NCBI RefSeq assembly: GCF_014904755.1
Contig: NZ_JACZFQ010000006.1
Coordinates: 124,001 to 188,000, forward strand
Direction of reading: 5' to 3'
From: Neoluteolibacter marinus
Lineage (GTDB): Bacteria; Verrucomicrobiota; Verrucomicrobiia; Verrucomicrobiales; Akkermansiaceae
DNA length: 64,000 bases
Part shown: positions 41,162 to 51,095 of the stretch, one piece after another
Layout: each line of letters begins with the position of its first letter
Position numbering within the stretch: position 1 is the stretch's first letter
The notes under the pieces: generated by a model
Seen by the model: the letters and a program-made list of their open reading frames with translations, nothing else
Told to the model about the DNA's origin: nothing
Database searches by the model: none
Program-made: the position numbers and the translations under genes

Positions 41162-42346
41162 ATGCCTGTCCCCCTTCTCGACGTCAACGCCCAGAATCTC
41201 CCGCTCGAAGCCGAGCTGAAGGAGGTCTTCGACAAGGTTCTCTCCTCCGGCCGTTTCATCCTCGGTGAGGAAGTGGACGCCTTCGAACAGGAGTGTGCCG
41301 CTGCCCTCGGCGCGAAACACGCGGTCTCGGTTTCGTCGGGAACCGATGCCCTGATCGTCTCGCTGATGGCGCTCGGCATCGGACCCGGTGACGAGGTGTT
41401 GTGCCCGTCCTTCACCTTCTTCGCCACCGCCGGGAGCATCTCCCGGACCGGGGCCACCCCGGTGTTCTGCGACGTCTGCCCGGTTTGCTTCGGCATCGAC
41501 ATCGATTCCGCCCGGGCGAAACTCAGCCCGAACACCAAGGCGATCGTGCCGGTCCATCTCTACGGCCAGTCGGCCGACATGGATTCTGTGCTCGCTTTCG
41601 CGAACGAGCATGGACTGAAGGTCGTCGAGGATGTCGCCCAATCCTTCGGGGCGACGTACAAGGGCCGCAACTGCGGCACCATCGGCGACCTCGGGTGCTT
41701 CAGTTTCTTCCCGTCGAAGAATCTCGGTGGATTCGGGGACGGCGGGCTGGTCACGACCGGAAGCGATGAGCTCGCGGAGACCTTGCTGCGCCTGCGCAAC
41801 CACGGCATGCACCCGCGCTACTACCATTCGACGGTCGGTGGCAACTTCCGCATGGACGCCCTGCAGTGTGCCCTCCTGCGGGTGAAGCTGCGGCACATCA
41901 AGTCCTATGAGGACGGTCGCTCGCGCAATGCCGCCTATTACATCGAGCGTCTCGCCGCGCTGCCGGGAGTCGTCCAGGCGAGCGAAGCGGACTGCTGCTG
42001 CCCGCCCGGCCAAGCTTCCGGGACGGCCGCCGCGAAGCTCATCCTTCCCGTCGCCTACCGCGGCAACGGCCATGTCTGGAACCAGTTCACGCTGCGGGTT
42101 CCGGGCGAAGGCCGCCGCGACGCGTTGCGGGAGCATCTCGCCGGGAAAGGTATCGGATGCGAAGTTTACTATCCGGTCCCGATGCACCGCCAGCAGTGCT
42201 TCGCGGACCTGCCCGGGCATTCGCTGGGTGACTGCCAGGTTTCCGACCTGCTTTCGTCCGAGGTGCTCAGCATTCCAGTCTATCCCGAGCTGGTCGAAAG
42301 CCAGCTCGAAGAAGTCGTCGCGGCGATCTCCTCCTTCCTCTCCTGA
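41162..42346 (+). CDS. DegT/DnrJ/EryC1/StrS-family sugar aminotransferase
   Basis: 394 residues. PLP-dependent: the Schiff-base lysine is Lys186 in [14 protein letters not shown], with [22 protein letters not shown] (cofactor phosphate) and [12 protein letters not shown] (Asp and Gln around the ring). Similar to WbpE-like enzymes that aminate keto sugars on UDP. An unusual Cys-rich and Gly/Ala-rich segment, [18 protein letters not shown] (about 278-295), appears in the C-terminal domain. Likely acts with the preceding dehydrogenase to make an amino sugar; the true substrate is inferred from context only. Confidence 0.87.
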   Translation: MPVPLLDVNAQNLPLEAELKEVFDKVLSSGRFILGEEVDAFEQECAAALGAKHAVSVSSGTDALIVSLMALGIGPGDEVLCPSFTFFATAGSISRTGATPVFCDVCPVCFGIDIDSARAKLSPNTKAIVPVHLYGQSADMDSVLAFANEHGLKVVEDVAQSFGATYKGRNCGTIGDLGCFSFFPSKNLGGFGDGGLVTTGSDELAETLLRLRNHGMHPRYYHSTVGGNFRMDALQCALLRVKLRHIKSYEDGRSRNAAYYIERLAALPGVVQASEADCCCPPGQASGTAAAKLILPVAYRGNGHVWNQFTLRVPGEGRRDALREHLAGKGIGCEVYYPVPMHRQQCFADLPGHSLGDCQVSDLLSSEVLSIPVYPELVESQLEEVVAAISSFLS

Positions 42347-42351
42347 CCTCC

Positions 42352-43290
42352 ATGCCGAAAACCTTCATTACCGGTCATCGCGGGATGGTCGGTTCCGCAC
42401 TTGTCCGGGAGGCCGCCCGCCGTGGCGGCCACGACGTTCTCACCGCCGGCCGCGACCAGCTGGATCTCCTCGACCAGCAGGCGGTCTTCGCTTACCTCGC
42501 CGAGCAGAAGCCGGACATCGTCATCGTGGCGGCTGCCAAGGTCGGCGGGATCCACGCCAATGCCACCTACCCGGCGGATTTCATCTACGAGAACCTTGGC
42601 ATCGCCTCGAACCTCATCGAGGGCAGCCGCCGCGCCGGGGTGCCCCGCGTCCTGTTTCTCGGATCGTCTTGCATCTACCCCAAGCTCGCGCCGCAGCCGA
42701 TGCCGGAGGATTGCCTGCTGACGAGCTCGCTCGAGACCACCAACGAAGCCTACGCCATCGCCAAGATCGCCGGGCTCAAGATGTGCCAGCACTACCGCGC
42801 CCAGCACGGCGTGCTCTACCATTCGGCGATGCCGACCAACCTCTACGGTCCCGGCGACAACTACCACCCGGAGAATTCGCACGTCATCCCGGCGCTGATC
42901 CGGCGCTTCCACGAGGCGAAGGAGTCCGGCGCGGAAAGCGTCACCATCTGGGGCACCGGCACGCCGCGCCGCGAGTTCCTGCATGTCGACGACCTCGCCT
43001 CCGCCTGTTTCCACCTGCTCGGCCTGGCGGATCCGCCCGACTGGGTCAACGTCGGGGTGGGGGACGATGTCACGATCCTCGAACTCGCCCGGCTTGTCGC
43101 CGCGACCACCGGTTTCACCGGCGAGATCCTGACCGATCCCACCAAGCCCGACGGCACCCCGCGCAAGCTGCTGGACGTCTCGAAGATCAAGGGTACCGGC
43201 TGGGAGCCGGCGATCGGGTTCGAAGACGGTCTTGCCGGGGCTTACCGCGACTTCCTCGCCAGCCTCGAAACCGGGGCCGCGCGGCTCTGA
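42352..43290 (+). CDS. fcl: GDP-L-fucose synthase
   Basis: 312 residues. Bifunctional 3,5-epimerase/4-reductase acting on GDP-4-keto-6-deoxymannose. NADP site [13 protein letters not shown] (7-19), [10 protein letters not shown], the Ser-Tyr-Lys set GSSCIYPK and [11 protein letters not shown], and [27 protein letters not shown] are all standard for Fcl/WcaG. It sits upstream of gmd, which supplies its substrate, so together they make GDP-L-fucose for the polysaccharide. Confidence 0.95.
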   Translation: MPKTFITGHRGMVGSALVREAARRGGHDVLTAGRDQLDLLDQQAVFAYLAEQKPDIVIVAAAKVGGIHANATYPADFIYENLGIASNLIEGSRRAGVPRVLFLGSSCIYPKLAPQPMPEDCLLTSSLETTNEAYAIAKIAGLKMCQHYRAQHGVLYHSAMPTNLYGPGDNYHPENSHVIPALIRRFHEAKESGAESVTIWGTGTPRREFLHVDDLASACFHLLGLADPPDWVNVGVGDDVTILELARLVAATTGFTGEILTDPTKPDGTPRKLLDVSKIKGTGWEPAIGFEDGLAGAYRDFLASLETGAARL

Positions 43291-43381
43291 ATCGCCCACG
43301 AGACACCCGCGCGATCACGGAATGCCGGGACGCAGGGCCTTCCACCAATCTCGCCGCCGTTCTTTCCCCCGAATTTCCCCT

Positions 43382-44497
43382 ATGAAAAAAGCGCTCATCA
43401 CCGGTGTGACCGGCCAGGATGGTTCCTACCTCGCGGAGTTCCTCCTCGAGAAGGGCTACGAGGTTCATGGTATCAAACGCCGGGCCTCGCTCTTCAACAC
43501 CCAGCGGATCGACCACATCTACGAGGATCCGCACGTCAAGGGCTCCCATTTCAAGCTCCACTACGGCGACCTCACCGACACCTCGAACCTGACCCGCATC
43601 CTCAGCGAGGTGCAGCCGGACGAGGTCTACAACCTGGGTGCCCAGTCGCACGTCGCGGTCTCCTTCGAAGCTCCTGAATACACCGCGGACGTCGATGCCA
43701 TCGGCACGCTGCGGTTGCTCGAGTCCATCCGCTTCCTCGGCCTGGAGAAAAAGACCCGCTTTTACCAGGCGTCGACCTCTGAACTCTATGGTCTCGTCCA
43801 GGAGATCCCGCAGAAGGAAACGACCCCGTTCCATCCCCGCTCGCCCTACGCGGTGGCGAAGATGTACGCCTACTGGATCACGGTGAACTACCGCGAGGCC
43901 TACGGCATGTATGCCTGCAACGGCATCCTCTTCAACCACGAGTCGCCGCGCCGCGGCGAGACCTTCGTGACCCGCAAGATCACCCGCGGGATCGCCAACA
44001 TCGCCCAGGGACTCGAAGATTGCCTGTTCCTCGGGAACATGGATGCCCTGCGCGACTGGGGTCACGCCAAGGACTATGTCCGGATGCAATGGATGATGCT
44101 CCAGCAGGAAACCGCCGACGACTTCGTCATCGCGACCGGGAAACAGATTTCGGTCCGCGAGTTCGTGCGGATGTCCGCCCGTGAGGCCGGGATCGAACTT
44201 GAATTCAGCGGCGAGGGGGTCGACGAAATCGCGACGGTGGTCTCCGCCGATGCCGACAAGTCGCCCGCGCTCAAAGCCGGCGACGTGATTGTCCGGGTCG
44301 ATCCGCGTTATTTCCGTCCCGCCGAGGTGGAGACCCTGCTTGGCGATCCGTCCAAGGCCAAGGAGAAGCTCGGCTGGGTGCCCGAGATCACCGTCGAGCA
44401 GATGTGCGCCGAGATGGTCGCCGCCGACCTCGACACCGCGCGCCGTCACGCGCTTCTGGAAGCCCACGGTCACCACGTGTCGGTTTCGAAGGAGTGA
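43382..44497 (+). CDS. gmd: GDP-mannose 4,6-dehydratase
   Basis: 371 residues from ATG 43382 ([22 protein letters not shown]); the frame upstream to 43232 overlaps fcl and is spurious. Gmd signatures: [42 protein letters not shown], the [14 protein letters not shown] site, [11 protein letters not shown] (Tyr-x3-Lys), and [16 protein letters not shown]. Converts GDP-mannose to GDP-4-keto-6-deoxymannose. The product feeds Fcl immediately upstream. Confidence 0.97.
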   Translation: MKKALITGVTGQDGSYLAEFLLEKGYEVHGIKRRASLFNTQRIDHIYEDPHVKGSHFKLHYGDLTDTSNLTRILSEVQPDEVYNLGAQSHVAVSFEAPEYTADVDAIGTLRLLESIRFLGLEKKTRFYQASTSELYGLVQEIPQKETTPFHPRSPYAVAKMYAYWITVNYREAYGMYACNGILFNHESPRRGETFVTRKITRGIANIAQGLEDCLFLGNMDALRDWGHAKDYVRMQWMMLQQETADDFVIATGKQISVREFVRMSAREAGIELEFSGEGVDEIATVVSADADKSPALKAGDVIVRVDPRYFRPAEVETLLGDPSKAKEKLGWVPEITVEQMCAEMVAADLDTARRHALLEAHGHHVSVSKE

Positions 44498-44562
44498 CGG
44501 CACCCCGCCGCCCGGCCCCGGCCGCCGCCCATCCCTGTTTCGCCCGACCTGACTAGTTCGCC

Positions 44563-45621
44563 ATGCCCATTGCAATTATCACCGGATCCGCCGGCCTCAT
44601 CGGTTCTGAGGCAACCAAAACGCTCCACGCCGAGGGCTTCGACGTTGTCGGCATCGACAACGACATGCGGGCCTACTTCTTCGGTGCGGATGCTTCGACC
44701 GAGGTCAACAACCGCTTGCTCGAGGAAGCGCTGCCCAATTACACCCGGCGGGCGGTCGATATCCGGGATCACGACGCGGTCGACCGGATTTTCGCGGAGT
44801 TCGGGAAGGCGGTCGAATTGGTCATTCACACCGCCGCCCAGCCTTCCCATGACTGGGCGGCCCGCGAGCCGTTCACGGACTTCGGCGTCAATGCCACGGG
44901 GACACTCCACGTGCTCGAGGGGACGCGCCGCCATTGCCCCGGGGCGACGTTCATTTTCACCAGCACCAACAAGGTCTATGGTGACACGCCGAACCGCCTG
45001 CCACTGGTCGAACTGGAACACCGGTGGGAAATCGACGGGAGTCATCCGTATGCCGTGGGAATCGACGAGTTGATGTCGATCGACCAGACGAAGCACTCAA
45101 TCTTCGGTGCCAGCAAGGTTGCGGCCGACGTCATGGTGCAAGAATACGGGCGATACTTCGGCATGAAAACCGGCGTCTTCCGCGGTGGCTGTCTCACCGG
45201 ACCCGCCCATGCCGGGGCGGAACTGCACGGATTCCTCGCCTACCTGATGAAGTGCATCGTGGACAAGAAGCCCTACCGGATATTCGGCTACAAAGGGAAG
45301 CAGGTCCGCGACAACATCCACTCCAACGATCTGGTTTCCGCGTTCCTTCACTTCCACCGGAACCCGCGCTGCGGTGAAGTCTACAATATCGGCGGCAGCC
45401 GCCACTCGAATTGCTCGATGCTCGAGGCGATCCGCATGGGGGAGGAACTCAGCGGCAACAAGCTCGACTACACTTACGTCGAGGACAACCGGGTGGGGGA
45501 CCACATCTGGTACATCAGCGATGTCCGGAAGTTCAAGGAGCACTATCCCGAATGGAGCTACCGCTACTCGATCGAGGATATCATGCGTGAGATTTACGAG
45601 GCCTGCGTGGCTTCGGCCTGA
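44563..45621 (+). CDS. NAD-dependent epimerase similar to CDP-paratose/CDP-tyvelose 2-epimerase
   Basis: 352 residues. Extended SDR with [12 protein letters not shown] (NAD site, 5-16), [19 protein letters not shown], and [21 protein letters not shown]. The TNKVYGD and the following [14 protein letters not shown] pattern match the RfbE group, which inverts C2 of CDP-paratose to give CDP-tyvelose. This fits the CDP-3,6-dideoxyhexose genes at 50283-55238 in the same cluster, although the gene is separated from them by cys genes. In other clusters close relatives act on other nucleotide sugars, so substrate is provisional. Confidence 0.75.
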   Translation: MPIAIITGSAGLIGSEATKTLHAEGFDVVGIDNDMRAYFFGADASTEVNNRLLEEALPNYTRRAVDIRDHDAVDRIFAEFGKAVELVIHTAAQPSHDWAAREPFTDFGVNATGTLHVLEGTRRHCPGATFIFTSTNKVYGDTPNRLPLVELEHRWEIDGSHPYAVGIDELMSIDQTKHSIFGASKVAADVMVQEYGRYFGMKTGVFRGGCLTGPAHAGAELHGFLAYLMKCIVDKKPYRIFGYKGKQVRDNIHSNDLVSAFLHFHRNPRCGEVYNIGGSRHSNCSMLEAIRMGEELSGNKLDYTYVEDNRVGDHIWYISDVRKFKEHYPEWSYRYSIEDIMREIYEACVASA

Positions 45622-45630
45622 AGACCCGGC

Positions 45631-46404
45631 ATGGAAGCCCCCGAAAAAACCATCGTTCTCAACACTCCCTGCGTGTTGACCGACAAAAAGCGCCTCACCG
45701 CCAGCCTGGCGGAGGCTTGCCGCAGCCGTGCGGGCTCGGCCCTGTCGGTCGATTTCACCAACGTCCACATCGTGGCGATGCGCACGGTCGACGAGGGTTT
45801 CCATCGCAGTACCTCGAACGTCGACTGGTTCGTTTCCGACAGCCAGGTCCTGACCTGGGCGATTTCATCGCTGGGAGCGGAGGCGCATGAGCGGGTCTAT
45901 GGTCCGGAGTTCCTGGATTACTTCGTGCGCAACGGCGACGCGGCCTTGACCCACTATTTCCTCGGGGCCTCGCAGGAGTGCCTGGATCTGCTGCTGCGGC
46001 GCTTGTCCGAGATCCGGCCTGAATTGAAGGTGGTAGGGTCCAGGAACGGCTATTTCAGCCCGGCCGACGAGGAGGCCATCCTGGCTTCGATCAATGCCGC
46101 CAAGCCGGACATCCTGTGGATCGGCCTCGGCACCCCGAAGCAACAGGAGTGGATCAGCCGGTTCAAGGACCGGCTTGATGCCGGGGCGGTGCTGGCCGTC
46201 GGATTCGCGTTCGACGTGAACGCCGGCACGAAGAAGGACGCCCCGAAGTGGATGGGCCCGCTGGGCCTGACCTGGTTGTATCGGCTTGCCTGCGAACCGC
46301 GGCGCTTGTGGCAGCGATACTTCTACTACAATTCGGTCTTTTTGGCGAAATTGCTCCGCCAGCTGGCGACCGGCCGGCCGACCGGATCGCCGGCTGCGGA
46401 CTGA
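45631..46404 (+). CDS. WecG/TagA/CpsF-family glycosyltransferase
   Basis: 257 residues. GT26 signatures: FTNVHIVAMRTVD (domain start), WFVSDSQVLTWA, FLGASQECLDLLLRRL, and PDILWIGLGTPKQQEWI followed by AVGFAFDVNAGTKKDAPKWM and GLTWLYRLACEPRRLWQRY. These enzymes add the second sugar (ManNAcA or ManNAc-like) to an undecaprenyl-linked primer at the cytoplasmic face of the inner membrane, without a transmembrane helix of their own. Its presence supports a Wzx/Wzy-type lipid-linked repeat unit. Confidence 0.93.
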   Translation: MEAPEKTIVLNTPCVLTDKKRLTASLAEACRSRAGSALSVDFTNVHIVAMRTVDEGFHRSTSNVDWFVSDSQVLTWAISSLGAEAHERVYGPEFLDYFVRNGDAALTHYFLGASQECLDLLLRRLSEIRPELKVVGSRNGYFSPADEEAILASINAAKPDILWIGLGTPKQQEWISRFKDRLDAGAVLAVGFAFDVNAGTKKDAPKWMGPLGLTWLYRLACEPRRLWQRYFYYNSVFLAKLLRQLATGRPTGSPAAD

Positions 46405-46474
46405 TCGCTGCCGATCGATCTCCGAAAGCAATTCGCACTTACCCTCGCGCATTTCGCTGCTAGGCTTTTCCCCC

Positions 46475-47062
46475 ATGTCGAACATCCACCCACACGCCAC
46501 CTTGCCCCGTCACGACAAGGAGACGCTTCTCGGTCAGCGCGGGGTCGTCCTGTGGTTCTGCGGGCTGTCCGGGTCGGGCAAGTCGACGATCGCCGCGGGT
46601 CTTGAGCGGGTGCTCCACCAGCAGGGGCGCTTCACCGTCCGCCTGGATGGCGACAACCTCCGCACCGGCCTCAATTCCAACCTGGGATTCTCGGATGAAG
46701 ACCGCCTGGAGAACATCCGCCGCACCGCGGAGATGGCAAAGGTGCTCGCCTCGAACGGGGTCATTGTCCTCTGTTCGCTGATCACGCCGAAGGGCATCCA
46801 TCGGGATCTTGCCCGCGGAATCCTCGACGGCGACTTCGCCGAGATCTTCATCAAGGCCAGTTACCAGGCCTGCGAGGCCCGGGACGTGAAAGGCCTCTAC
46901 GCCAAGGCCGCCAAGGGCGAGGTTGCCCACTTCACCGGCCGCGACAGCAGCTTCGAGGAGCCGCAGCAGGCGGACCTGGTGATTGATACCGAGAAGCTCA
47001 GCGTGGAAGACGGCATTTTCGAAGTGCTCGAGTTTTTGCGCGCGAAGCACGGTCTGGTATAA
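46475..47062 (+). CDS. cysC: Adenylylsulfate (APS) kinase
   Basis: 195 residues from ATG 46475. P-loop GLSGSGKST (30-38), then VRLDGDNLRTGLNSNLGFSDEDR (APS-binding Asp-Gly-Asp-Asn-Arg segment), NIRRTAEMAKVLASNG and VKGLYAKAAKGEV are all typical of CysC. Phosphorylates APS to PAPS, the donor for sulfotransferases. Together with cysD and cysN it forms a complete sulfate-activation set inside the polysaccharide locus; no PAPS reductase is near, so sulfation rather than assimilation is plausible. Confidence 0.95.
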   Translation: MSNIHPHATLPRHDKETLLGQRGVVLWFCGLSGSGKSTIAAGLERVLHQQGRFTVRLDGDNLRTGLNSNLGFSDEDRLENIRRTAEMAKVLASNGVIVLCSLITPKGIHRDLARGILDGDFAEIFIKASYQACEARDVKGLYAKAAKGEVAHFTGRDSSFEEPQQADLVIDTEKLSVEDGIFEVLEFLRAKHGLV

Positions 47063-47064
47063 AG

Positions 47065-47090
47065 ATTACCAAGTTACCCAACTAAGTAAT
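47065..47090 (+). repeat. AT-rich hairpin between cysC and cysD
   Basis: ATTAC-CA-AGTT-ACCC-AACT-AA-GTAAT folds into a 5+4 bp stem with a 2x2 internal loop in an otherwise GC-rich sequence. It begins 3 nt after the cysC stop and is followed by TATTTCTTGC. It could slow or end transcription, or be a remnant of an intergenic repeat. Confidence 0.35.
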
Positions 47091-47182
47091 TATTTCTTGC
47101 GCGATGCCCCGCGGAGGCCTTTTCCTCCCGGCGCCGTGGCTGGCATAGCCGCGCGAAATCCGATCTCCGACCCACTGATCCC

Positions 47183-48088
47183 GTGCCCAATTACCAGCTT
47201 TCCCACCTCGATCAGATCGAAGCCGAGGCGATCTTCATTCTCCGCGAGACCGCGGCCCAGTTCCAGAACCCGGGCCTGTTGTTCTCCGGCGGCAAGGATT
47301 CGATCGTCATGGCTTGGATTGCCCGCAAGGCCTTCCATCCGGCCCGCATGCCGTTCCCGCTGGTGCACGTCGATACCGGTCACAATTTCCCCGAGACCAT
47401 CGAGTATCGCGACGACTTCGCGAAGAAAATGGAAGCCCGCCTGATCGTCGGCTCGGTGCAGAAGTCGATCGATGAAGGCCGCGTCGCCGAAGAGAAAGGC
47501 CCCAACGCCTCCCGCAATCGCGCCCAGACAACAACGCTGCTCGACACCATCGCCGAGCACCAGTTCGACGCCCTGCTCGGTGGCGGCCGCCGCGACGAGG
47601 AGAAGGCCCGCGCGAAGGAGCGCTTTTTCTCGCACCGCGACGATTTCGGCCAGTGGGATCCCAAGAACCAGCGTCCCGAGCTGTGGAATCTTTTCAACGG
47701 CCGCAAGCACTCCGGCGAGCACTTCCGCGTCTTCCCGCTGTCCAATTTCACCGAAATGGACATCTGGATGTACATGCAGCGCGAGGGCATCGTCCTGCCC
47801 AGCCTCTACTACGCCCACGAACGCGACACGGTGACCCGCAACGGCACCATCCTCGCCGTCAGCGAGTTCGTCCAGCCGCGCGACGGTGAGACGGTCGAGC
47901 GCAAGGTCATCCGCTTCCGCACCATGGGCGACGCCACCATCACCGGCGCCGTCGAGTCCACCGCCGACACCATGGAAAAGATCATCGAGGAGGTCGCCGC
48001 CGCCCGTCAGACCGAGCGCGGCAACCGGGCCGACGACAAGCGTTCGGAAACCGCCATGGAAGACCGCAAGAAGGAGGGCTATTTCTAA
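47183..48088 (+). CDS. cysD: Sulfate adenylyltransferase subunit 2
   Basis: 301 residues from GTG 47183. PP-loop ATP pyrophosphatase motif LFSGGKDSIVMAW (33-45), HVDTGHNFPETI, and the C-terminal GRRDEEKARAKERFFSHRDDFGQWDPKNQRPELWN are diagnostic. With CysN it makes APS from ATP and sulfate. The C-terminus (DDKRSETAMEDRKKEGYF) matches the family end. Separated from cysN by the inverted-repeat element rather than the usual short gap. Confidence 0.96.
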   Translation: MPNYQLSHLDQIEAEAIFILRETAAQFQNPGLLFSGGKDSIVMAWIARKAFHPARMPFPLVHVDTGHNFPETIEYRDDFAKKMEARLIVGSVQKSIDEGRVAEEKGPNASRNRAQTTTLLDTIAEHQFDALLGGGRRDEEKARAKERFFSHRDDFGQWDPKNQRPELWNLFNGRKHSGEHFRVFPLSNFTEMDIWMYMQREGIVLPSLYYAHERDTVTRNGTILAVSEFVQPRDGETVERKVIRFRTMGDATITGAVESTADTMEKIIEEVAAARQTERGNRADDKRSETAMEDRKKEGYF

Positions 48089-48101
48089 GCCCGCCCACGG
48101 C

Positions 48102-48264
48102 GGGAGTGCCGAGTGATCAGTGATCGGTGATCAGTGGTCCGGCGGCAACCCTGCCCGTCTTGCTACCCGCTCCAAGAACCCTCTTCCCACCCGATTCTCC
48201 CATCTAACCTCAAAGCCCCGAGAATACGTCACTGATCACCGATCACTGATCACTCGGCACTCCC
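48102..48264. mobile_element. MITE-like inverted-repeat element between cysD and cysN
   Basis: Two perfect 35-bp inverted arms, 48102-48136 (beginning GGGAGTGCCGAGTGATCAG) and 48230-48264, flank a 93-bp centre without coding potential. The arms contain tandem TGATCAG/TGATCGG units. The 163-bp element sits 13 nt after cysD and 21 nt before cysN, genes that are normally adjacent. No transposase is present, so it resembles a non-autonomous MITE or REP-type repeat. As RNA it would form a very stable long stem. Confidence 0.7.
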
Positions 48265-48285
48265 CGCAAACGCGGGGCAACGACC

Positions 48286-49530
48286 ATGGACCTTCTCCGC
48301 TTCACCACCGCCGGCTCCGTCGATGACGGCAAGTCGACCCTCATCGGCCGCCTCCTGTACGATTCCAAGTCGATCTTCGAGGACCAGCTCGAGGCCATCG
48401 AGGAAACCTCCAAGCGCCGCGGCGACGGCCACGTCGACCTCGCGCTGCTGACCGACGGCCTCAAGGCCGAGCGCGAACAGGGCATCACCATCGACGTCGC
48501 CTACCGCTACTTCGCCACGCCGAAGCGCAAGTTCATCATCGCCGACACCCCGGGCCACATCCAGTACACCCGCAACATGGTGACCGGCGCCTCGACCGCG
48601 AACCTGGCGATCATCCTGGTCGACGCCCGCAAGGGAGTGATCGAGCAAACCAAGCGCCACAGCTTCATCGCCAACCTGCTGCGCATCCAGCACGTCGTCG
48701 TCGCGGTCAACAAGATGGACCTGATGGACTACTCGCAGGAGGTCTACGAGAAGATCATCAAGGATTACCAGGAGTTCGCCTCCCGCCTCGACAACATCGT
48801 CGACATCACGCCGATCCCGATCTCCGCCCTCAACGGTGACAACGTCGTCGACAAGTCCGAGAACATGCCCTGGTTCCAGGGACCCTCGCTGCTCTACCAT
48901 CTCGAGAACGTCTACGTCGGCGGCGAGGAGAACCACGTCGATGCCCGCTTCCCGGTGCAGTGGGTGATCCGCCCTCAGAGCGACGAGTGGCATGACTTCC
49001 GCGGCTACGCCGGCCGCGTCGCCGGCGGTGTCTTCAAGCCGGGTGACGAGATCTCGGTGCTGCCCTCCGGCTTCACCAGCCGGATCAAGTCGATCCACAC
49101 CGCCGACGGCCACCTTGAGGAGGCCTTCGCGCCGCAGAGCGTGACCCTCACCTTGACCGACGAGATCGACATCTCGCGCGGCGACATGATCATCAAGCAG
49201 AACAACCCGCCGAAAGTCGCCCAAGATCTCGAGGCGATGATCTGCTGGTTCTCCAACAAGCCGATGACCTCCCGCTCCAAGGTGCTGCTGCGTCACACGA
49301 CCCGCGAAATGCAGGCGATCGTCAGCGAGGTGAAGTACCTGGTCGACATCAACACCCTGCACAAGATCGAGGGTGCCGGCACTTTCGCGATGAACGACAT
49401 CGGCCGCGTCACCCTGCGCACGGCGCAGCCGGTGATCCACGATTCGTACCGCCGCAACCGCCAGACCGGCTCCTTCATCCTGATCGACCCCGGCACCAAC
49501 GAAACGGTGGCGGCGGGGATGATCATTTGA
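48286..49530 (+). CDS. cysN: Sulfate adenylyltransferase subunit 1 (GTPase)
   Basis: 414 residues. Translation-factor GTPase domain with P-loop GSVDDGKST (10-18), switch region EREQGITIDVAYRYF, DTPGHIQYTRNM and NKMD. Beta-barrel domains II and III follow (VQWVIRPQSDEWHDFRGYAGRVAGG ... VTLTLTDEIDISRGD). It couples GTP hydrolysis to APS synthesis by CysD. No APS kinase is fused to its C-terminus, consistent with the separate cysC at 46475. Confidence 0.96.
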   Translation: MDLLRFTTAGSVDDGKSTLIGRLLYDSKSIFEDQLEAIEETSKRRGDGHVDLALLTDGLKAEREQGITIDVAYRYFATPKRKFIIADTPGHIQYTRNMVTGASTANLAIILVDARKGVIEQTKRHSFIANLLRIQHVVVAVNKMDLMDYSQEVYEKIIKDYQEFASRLDNIVDITPIPISALNGDNVVDKSENMPWFQGPSLLYHLENVYVGGEENHVDARFPVQWVIRPQSDEWHDFRGYAGRVAGGVFKPGDEISVLPSGFTSRIKSIHTADGHLEEAFAPQSVTLTLTDEIDISRGDMIIKQNNPPKVAQDLEAMICWFSNKPMTSRSKVLLRHTTREMQAIVSEVKYLVDINTLHKIEGAGTFAMNDIGRVTLRTAQPVIHDSYRRNRQTGSFILIDPGTNETVAAGMII

Positions 49531-49638
49531 CCCTCCCGGGGGGGCGGCCGCGGCTCGTCCCATTTCTTCCACTTGATTGCGGGTGGCCGGTTTGGATCCC
49601 GGCTTGCCCAATTCACGTCGATGGGACTAGCTGCGAGC

Positions 49639-50238
49639 ATGAATCGAGCAATCTCCCGGGGCGGTTTGTGGTGCACGATCGCCTTGCTGCAGGCGGTTGG
49701 CGCCGAACCGCTGGAGCTCACCCGGCTGCGCCAGCAATACGAGCACCGGGTCGAACAGCAGATCGAGCCTCTCGAGCGAACCTACGTGGCCGAACTGGCG
49801 AAGCTCGAAAAGCGCCTGGCCAAGGGCGGCAGGCTCGAGGATGCGCTGGCGGTGAAGAAAGAGCGGGAAAATCGCGCGGCGGCCGGTTCATCCACCTTCG
49901 ATGCAGCCAGTCGCGAGCGCATCACGACTGCGGAAGACCTTGCCGGGTATCTCACGAACACGACTTGGGAATTCAATCTGCAACGACCCAATAGTGATGT
50001 CGACGCGCGCTTTGTCATCTTGCTTCCCAATGGCAAAATCATTTTCGCTTGGGGCAATGGAATCGGGACTTGGAAGGCAATTTCCAAGAACACGATCGAA
50101 TACGATTTTCCGGCTCAAAACGGAGGAGGAAGAATGAAGATCTCTTCAAATCTGATGAAATGGGAGGGCAACTGGAGCGGTGATCAGTTTCCTCGCTACG
50201 GCAGTCGGGTCGGTGCCGGAAAACCGTCCGGCAAATGA
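49639..50238 (+). CDS. Small exported coiled-coil protein of unknown function
   Basis: 199 residues from ATG 49639 (MNRAISRGGLWCTIALLQAVGAEP, a plausible signal peptide); ATG 49621 is an alternative. A charged helical segment (about 28-75: LRQQYEHRVEQQIEPLERTYVAE, LAKLEKRLAKGGRLEDAL, AVKKERENR) is followed by a compact beta-rich domain (NTTWEFNL, FVILLPNGKIIFAWGNG, GTWKAISKNTIEYDF). This plan, in which a long helix precedes a small W-rich beta domain, recurs in exported proteins of Planctomycetes and Verrucomicrobia; I know no function. It is inserted between cysN and rfbF and may be a surface component of the polysaccharide system. Confidence 0.7.
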   Translation: MNRAISRGGLWCTIALLQAVGAEPLELTRLRQQYEHRVEQQIEPLERTYVAELAKLEKRLAKGGRLEDALAVKKERENRAAAGSSTFDAASRERITTAEDLAGYLTNTTWEFNLQRPNSDVDARFVILLPNGKIIFAWGNGIGTWKAISKNTIEYDFPAQNGGGRMKISSNLMKWEGNWSGDQFPRYGSRVGAGKPSGK

Positions 50239-50282
50239 TCTTATCGGGCCGCCCGCAAAACCGCGCCTGAATCCCAAAACCG

Positions 50283-51056
50283 ATGAAAGCTGTAATCCTC
50301 GCCGGGGGCCTCGGAACCCGCCTGTCCGAAGAGACTTCCCTGAAACCGAAGCCAATGGTCGAGATCGGCGGCCGCCCGATCCTCTGGCACATCCTGAAGA
50401 TCTACAGTGCCCACGGCATCAATGATTTCGTCATCTGTGCCGGTTACAAGGGTTACGTCATCAAGGAGTATTTCGCGAATTACTTCCTCCACATGTCCGA
50501 TGTGACGTTCGATATGGCATCAAATTCCATGGAGGTCCACCGGAAGAATGCGGAACCCTGGCGGGTCACCATCGTCGACACCGGGGAAGCGACAATGACC
50601 GGGGGTCGCTTGAAGCGGGTTGCCGAGTTCCTGGGCGACGAACCGTTCTGCTTCACCTACGGTGACGGCGTGGGTGACATCGACATCTCCGCGCTGGTCG
50701 ATTTCCACCGTTCACACGGGAAAGTCGCCACCCTCACCGCCGTCCAGCCGCCGGGACGCTACGGAGCGCTCGCGCTGTCCGACGAAGACGCCGTCGAGGC
50801 GTTCCAAGAGAAACCGGAAGGGGACGGAGCATGGATCAACGGTGGCTTTTTCGTCCTCAACCCGGAGGCCATCGGCTACATCACCGGGGGTGACCCGATG
50901 ATCTGGGAGCGGGAGCCGCTGGAGAATCTCGCCAAGGACCGTCAGCTGCTGGCTTGGAAACACCGTGGATTCTGGCGGCCGATGGACACCTTGCGCGACC
51001 GCATCCAGCTCGAGGAGATGTGGGAATCCGGCAAGGCTCCGTGGAAGGTTTGGTGA
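50283..51056 (+). CDS. rfbF: Glucose-1-phosphate cytidylyltransferase
   Basis: 257 residues. Nucleotidyltransferase signature [32 protein letters not shown] at the N-terminus, then [36 protein letters not shown] (metal Asp), and [18 protein letters not shown] at the end; all match RfbF/DdhA. It makes CDP-glucose from CTP and glucose 1-phosphate, the entry to CDP-3,6-dideoxyhexoses. Followed by rfbG after 39 bp. Confidence 0.96.
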   Translation: MKAVILAGGLGTRLSEETSLKPKPMVEIGGRPILWHILKIYSAHGINDFVICAGYKGYVIKEYFANYFLHMSDVTFDMASNSMEVHRKNAEPWRVTIVDTGEATMTGGRLKRVAEFLGDEPFCFTYGDGVGDIDISALVDFHRSHGKVATLTAVQPPGRYGALALSDEDAVEAFQEKPEGDGAWINGGFFVLNPEAIGYITGGDPMIWEREPLENLAKDRQLLAWKHRGFWRPMDTLRDRIQLEEMWESGKAPWKVW

Positions 51057-51095
51057 AACAGCTGGCGCAGGATCCGCCGGGACGTTCATTCATCC

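Noticed and set aside
48102-48264. CRISPR array or integron attachment site at the repeated TGATCAG units.
   Set aside because: There are two inverted arms, not regularly spaced direct repeats with unique spacers, and no cas or integrase gene. MITE-like repeat is the better explanation.
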